DNA of 64,000 bases, taken from assembly GCF_003443875.1 (NCBI RefSeq), contig NZ_CP027482.1, positions 2,542,001 through 2,606,000 on the forward strand, written 5' to 3'. Positions 63,090-64,000 of this stretch are shown in pieces (position 1 is the stretch's first letter; each line of letters opens with the position of its first letter). The notes below the pieces were generated by a model. It ran no database searches and was not told the DNA's origin. It worked only from the letters and a program-made list of their open reading frames with translations. The DNA comes from Aeromicrobium sp. A1-2 (lineage in GTDB: Bacteria; Actinomycetota; Actinomycetes; Propionibacteriales; Nocardioidaceae). A program made the translations under genes and the position numbers.

Positions 63090-64000
63090 TCAGCTGCGAT
63101 GCTCGGCCAGCGCGACCAGTCCAAGCCGGTGACGCAGCGGCCAGCTGACGACGAGGTACACCACGGCGACTGTCGCAATGGTGCCGAGCATGACGCTCAG
63201 CGACGAGCCGAAGGCGATCCGCGACCCGACGGTGAGGGTGCCGGCGACGCCGATCGCGAGAGCCGCGGCCGACCACAGGTGCCGACCGGCGGGGCTGACG
63301 CCCATGAGTCCCTGCACCTGCCACACGACGACCACCGTGTCGATCACGATCGTGATGGCCCACGCCAGCGCCGCGCCGTCGATGCCCCACAACGGGATCA
63401 ACACGAGATCCAGGGCGATGTTGAGCGTCAGCGCAAGAGACTTGTCGGCCAGCTGCCAGCTGCTGCGACCGCCCATCAACAGGATCGTCTGCACCGTGCC
63501 GGCCGCCGTCGCCAAGGCCATCGCGAGGCTCAGCACCGCGAGCGAGGTGGCCCCGTCGGAAAACCCCGGCCCGAACAGCGACAGGACGGTGTCGCCAAAG
63601 ATCGCGAGCACCAGGAAGAACGGCCACGCCAGCCAGATCATTGTTGCTGTCACCAGGCCGTAGATCTCCCGGGCCTCATGTGTCGCTCCGCGGGCCAGGG
63701 CAGCACTGATCTGCGGGCCCACCGCCACCCGTGCGGCCTGCTGGATCACCTCACCGGCCCGGGCGCACCGGGTCACGACGGCGTAGATGCCGGCCTGTGC
63801 GGGTGAGGCGAGCGCGCCCACCAGGATGACGTCCATCCACTCAAGCAGGATCTCGACGGCCGCCGCGACTCCTCGCGTTGCACTGAAGCCCCAGAACTCG
63901 GCCGAAAGCCTCCGCCGGTCGGACGGTCGGACCGGTGCGACACGCAGGCTGCCGGCGTGACGTGTCGTCAGACGCGCGACCGCCGCCACGGCGAGTGCGA
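63090..64000 (-). CDS. Wzx-type polysaccharide flippase (5' end outside window)
   Basis: The frame is open to the right edge, so this is the C-terminal 300 or so residues of a longer protein. About seven hydrophobic helices are visible, with FWGFSATRGVAAAVEILLEWMDVILVG and FGPGFSDGATSLAVLSLA typical of the MATE-like oligosaccharide flippases (MVF/PST). It would flip the lipid-linked repeat unit across the membrane. It is convergent with the methyltransferase (3 bp). Confidence 0.85.
   Translation of the reverse strand, partial: ALAVAAVARLTTRHAGSLRVAPVRPSDRRRLSAEFWGFSATRGVAAAVEILLEWMDVILVGALASPAQAGIYAVVTRCARAGEVIQQAARVAVGPQISAALARGATHEAREIYGLVTATMIWLAWPFFLVLAIFGDTVLSLFGPGFSDGATSLAVLSLAMALATAAGTVQTILLMGGRSSWQLADKSLALTLNIALDLVLIPLWGIDGAALAWAITIVIDTVVVVWQVQGLMGVSPAGRHLWSAAALAIGVAGTLTVGSRIAFGSSLSVMLGTIATVAVVYLVVSWPLRHRLGLVALAEHRS

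Noticed and set aside
56356..64000. The polysaccharide locus as a recent horizontally acquired island
   Set aside because: Base composition and codon style look like the rest of the window apart from the sigma-wzz gap, and no mobile element borders it within view; the right boundary is outside the window, so this stays undecided.

Overview
This 64 kb window is chromosomal DNA from a GC-rich actinobacterium. Genes are dense, starts are ATG or GTG, and the GC bias at third codon positions is strong. Gene content points to Nocardioidaceae, most likely Aeromicrobium or a close relative; this is inferred from gene families and order, not from a marker-gene search. There is no rRNA operon, insertion sequence, prophage, integrase, plasmid function or CRISPR array. 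Only two tRNA genes are present, tRNA-Ala(CGC) near 0.6 kb and tRNA-Arg(CCT) near 18.1 kb.

Layout. 0-8 kb: the end of a polytopic membrane protein, tRNA-Ala, a DUF2254 membrane protein, then a compact minus-strand block of UDP-glucose pyrophosphorylase, MoeA/Glp, MoaC, MogA-like protein, GNAT acetyltransferase and the membrane protein SepX/GlpR, with folate cyclo-ligase divergent. This joins molybdenum-cofactor genes to a known actinobacterial divisome pair (Glp and GlpR/SepX). 8-17 kb: a NlpC/P60 endopeptidase, a penicillin acylase-like Ntn hydrolase, two CNNM/CorC-type membrane proteins, an FmdB zinc ribbon, a solitary CpaB-like SAF protein, MscL, a 58-residue unannotated-type small protein and a nucleoside-sugar epimerase-like protein. 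17-30 kb: a HAD phosphatase, a probable esterase remnant beside tRNA-Arg, topoisomerase IB, a flavin disulfide reductase-like protein, a subtilisin, an ACC deaminase/D-cysteine desulfhydrase-like enzyme, a cyclopropane/methyl-fatty-acid synthase with DUF1295, IdeR, photolyase, a hotdog-like protein and an MFS transporter.

30-45 kb: DedA, dTDP-rhamnose genes (rmlA divergent from rmlB plus a fused rmlC-rmlD), pdxH divergent from citrate synthase, a secreted unknown, an F420-dependent NADP reductase-like protein behind a complex control region, a transglutaminase, and the methylmalonyl-CoA mutase operon mutA-mutB-meaB. 45-56 kb: serC, gamma-carbonic anhydrase, an AzgA-type purine permease, a beta-propeller-like membrane protein, three actinobacterial DUF proteins or transporters, a cold-shock protein, YihY and an acyl-CoA ligase. 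56-64 kb: an exopolysaccharide locus with a TagD-like cytidylyltransferase, GT2, initiating sugar transferase, an ECF sigma factor fused to a zinc finger and membrane segment, a Wzz-like protein with a degenerate tyrosine-kinase domain, a methyltransferase and a Wzx-type flippase running off the right edge.

Two themes stand out. First, a large share of genes show an extended -10 box (TANNNT or a close variant) ending 6-7 bases before the start codon, the signature of leaderless mRNAs; I used this to choose many starts. Second, the right-hand polysaccharide locus pairs a membrane-tethered sigma factor with a chain-length regulator whose kinase P-loop has decayed, and is the best candidate here for an incompletely described system.
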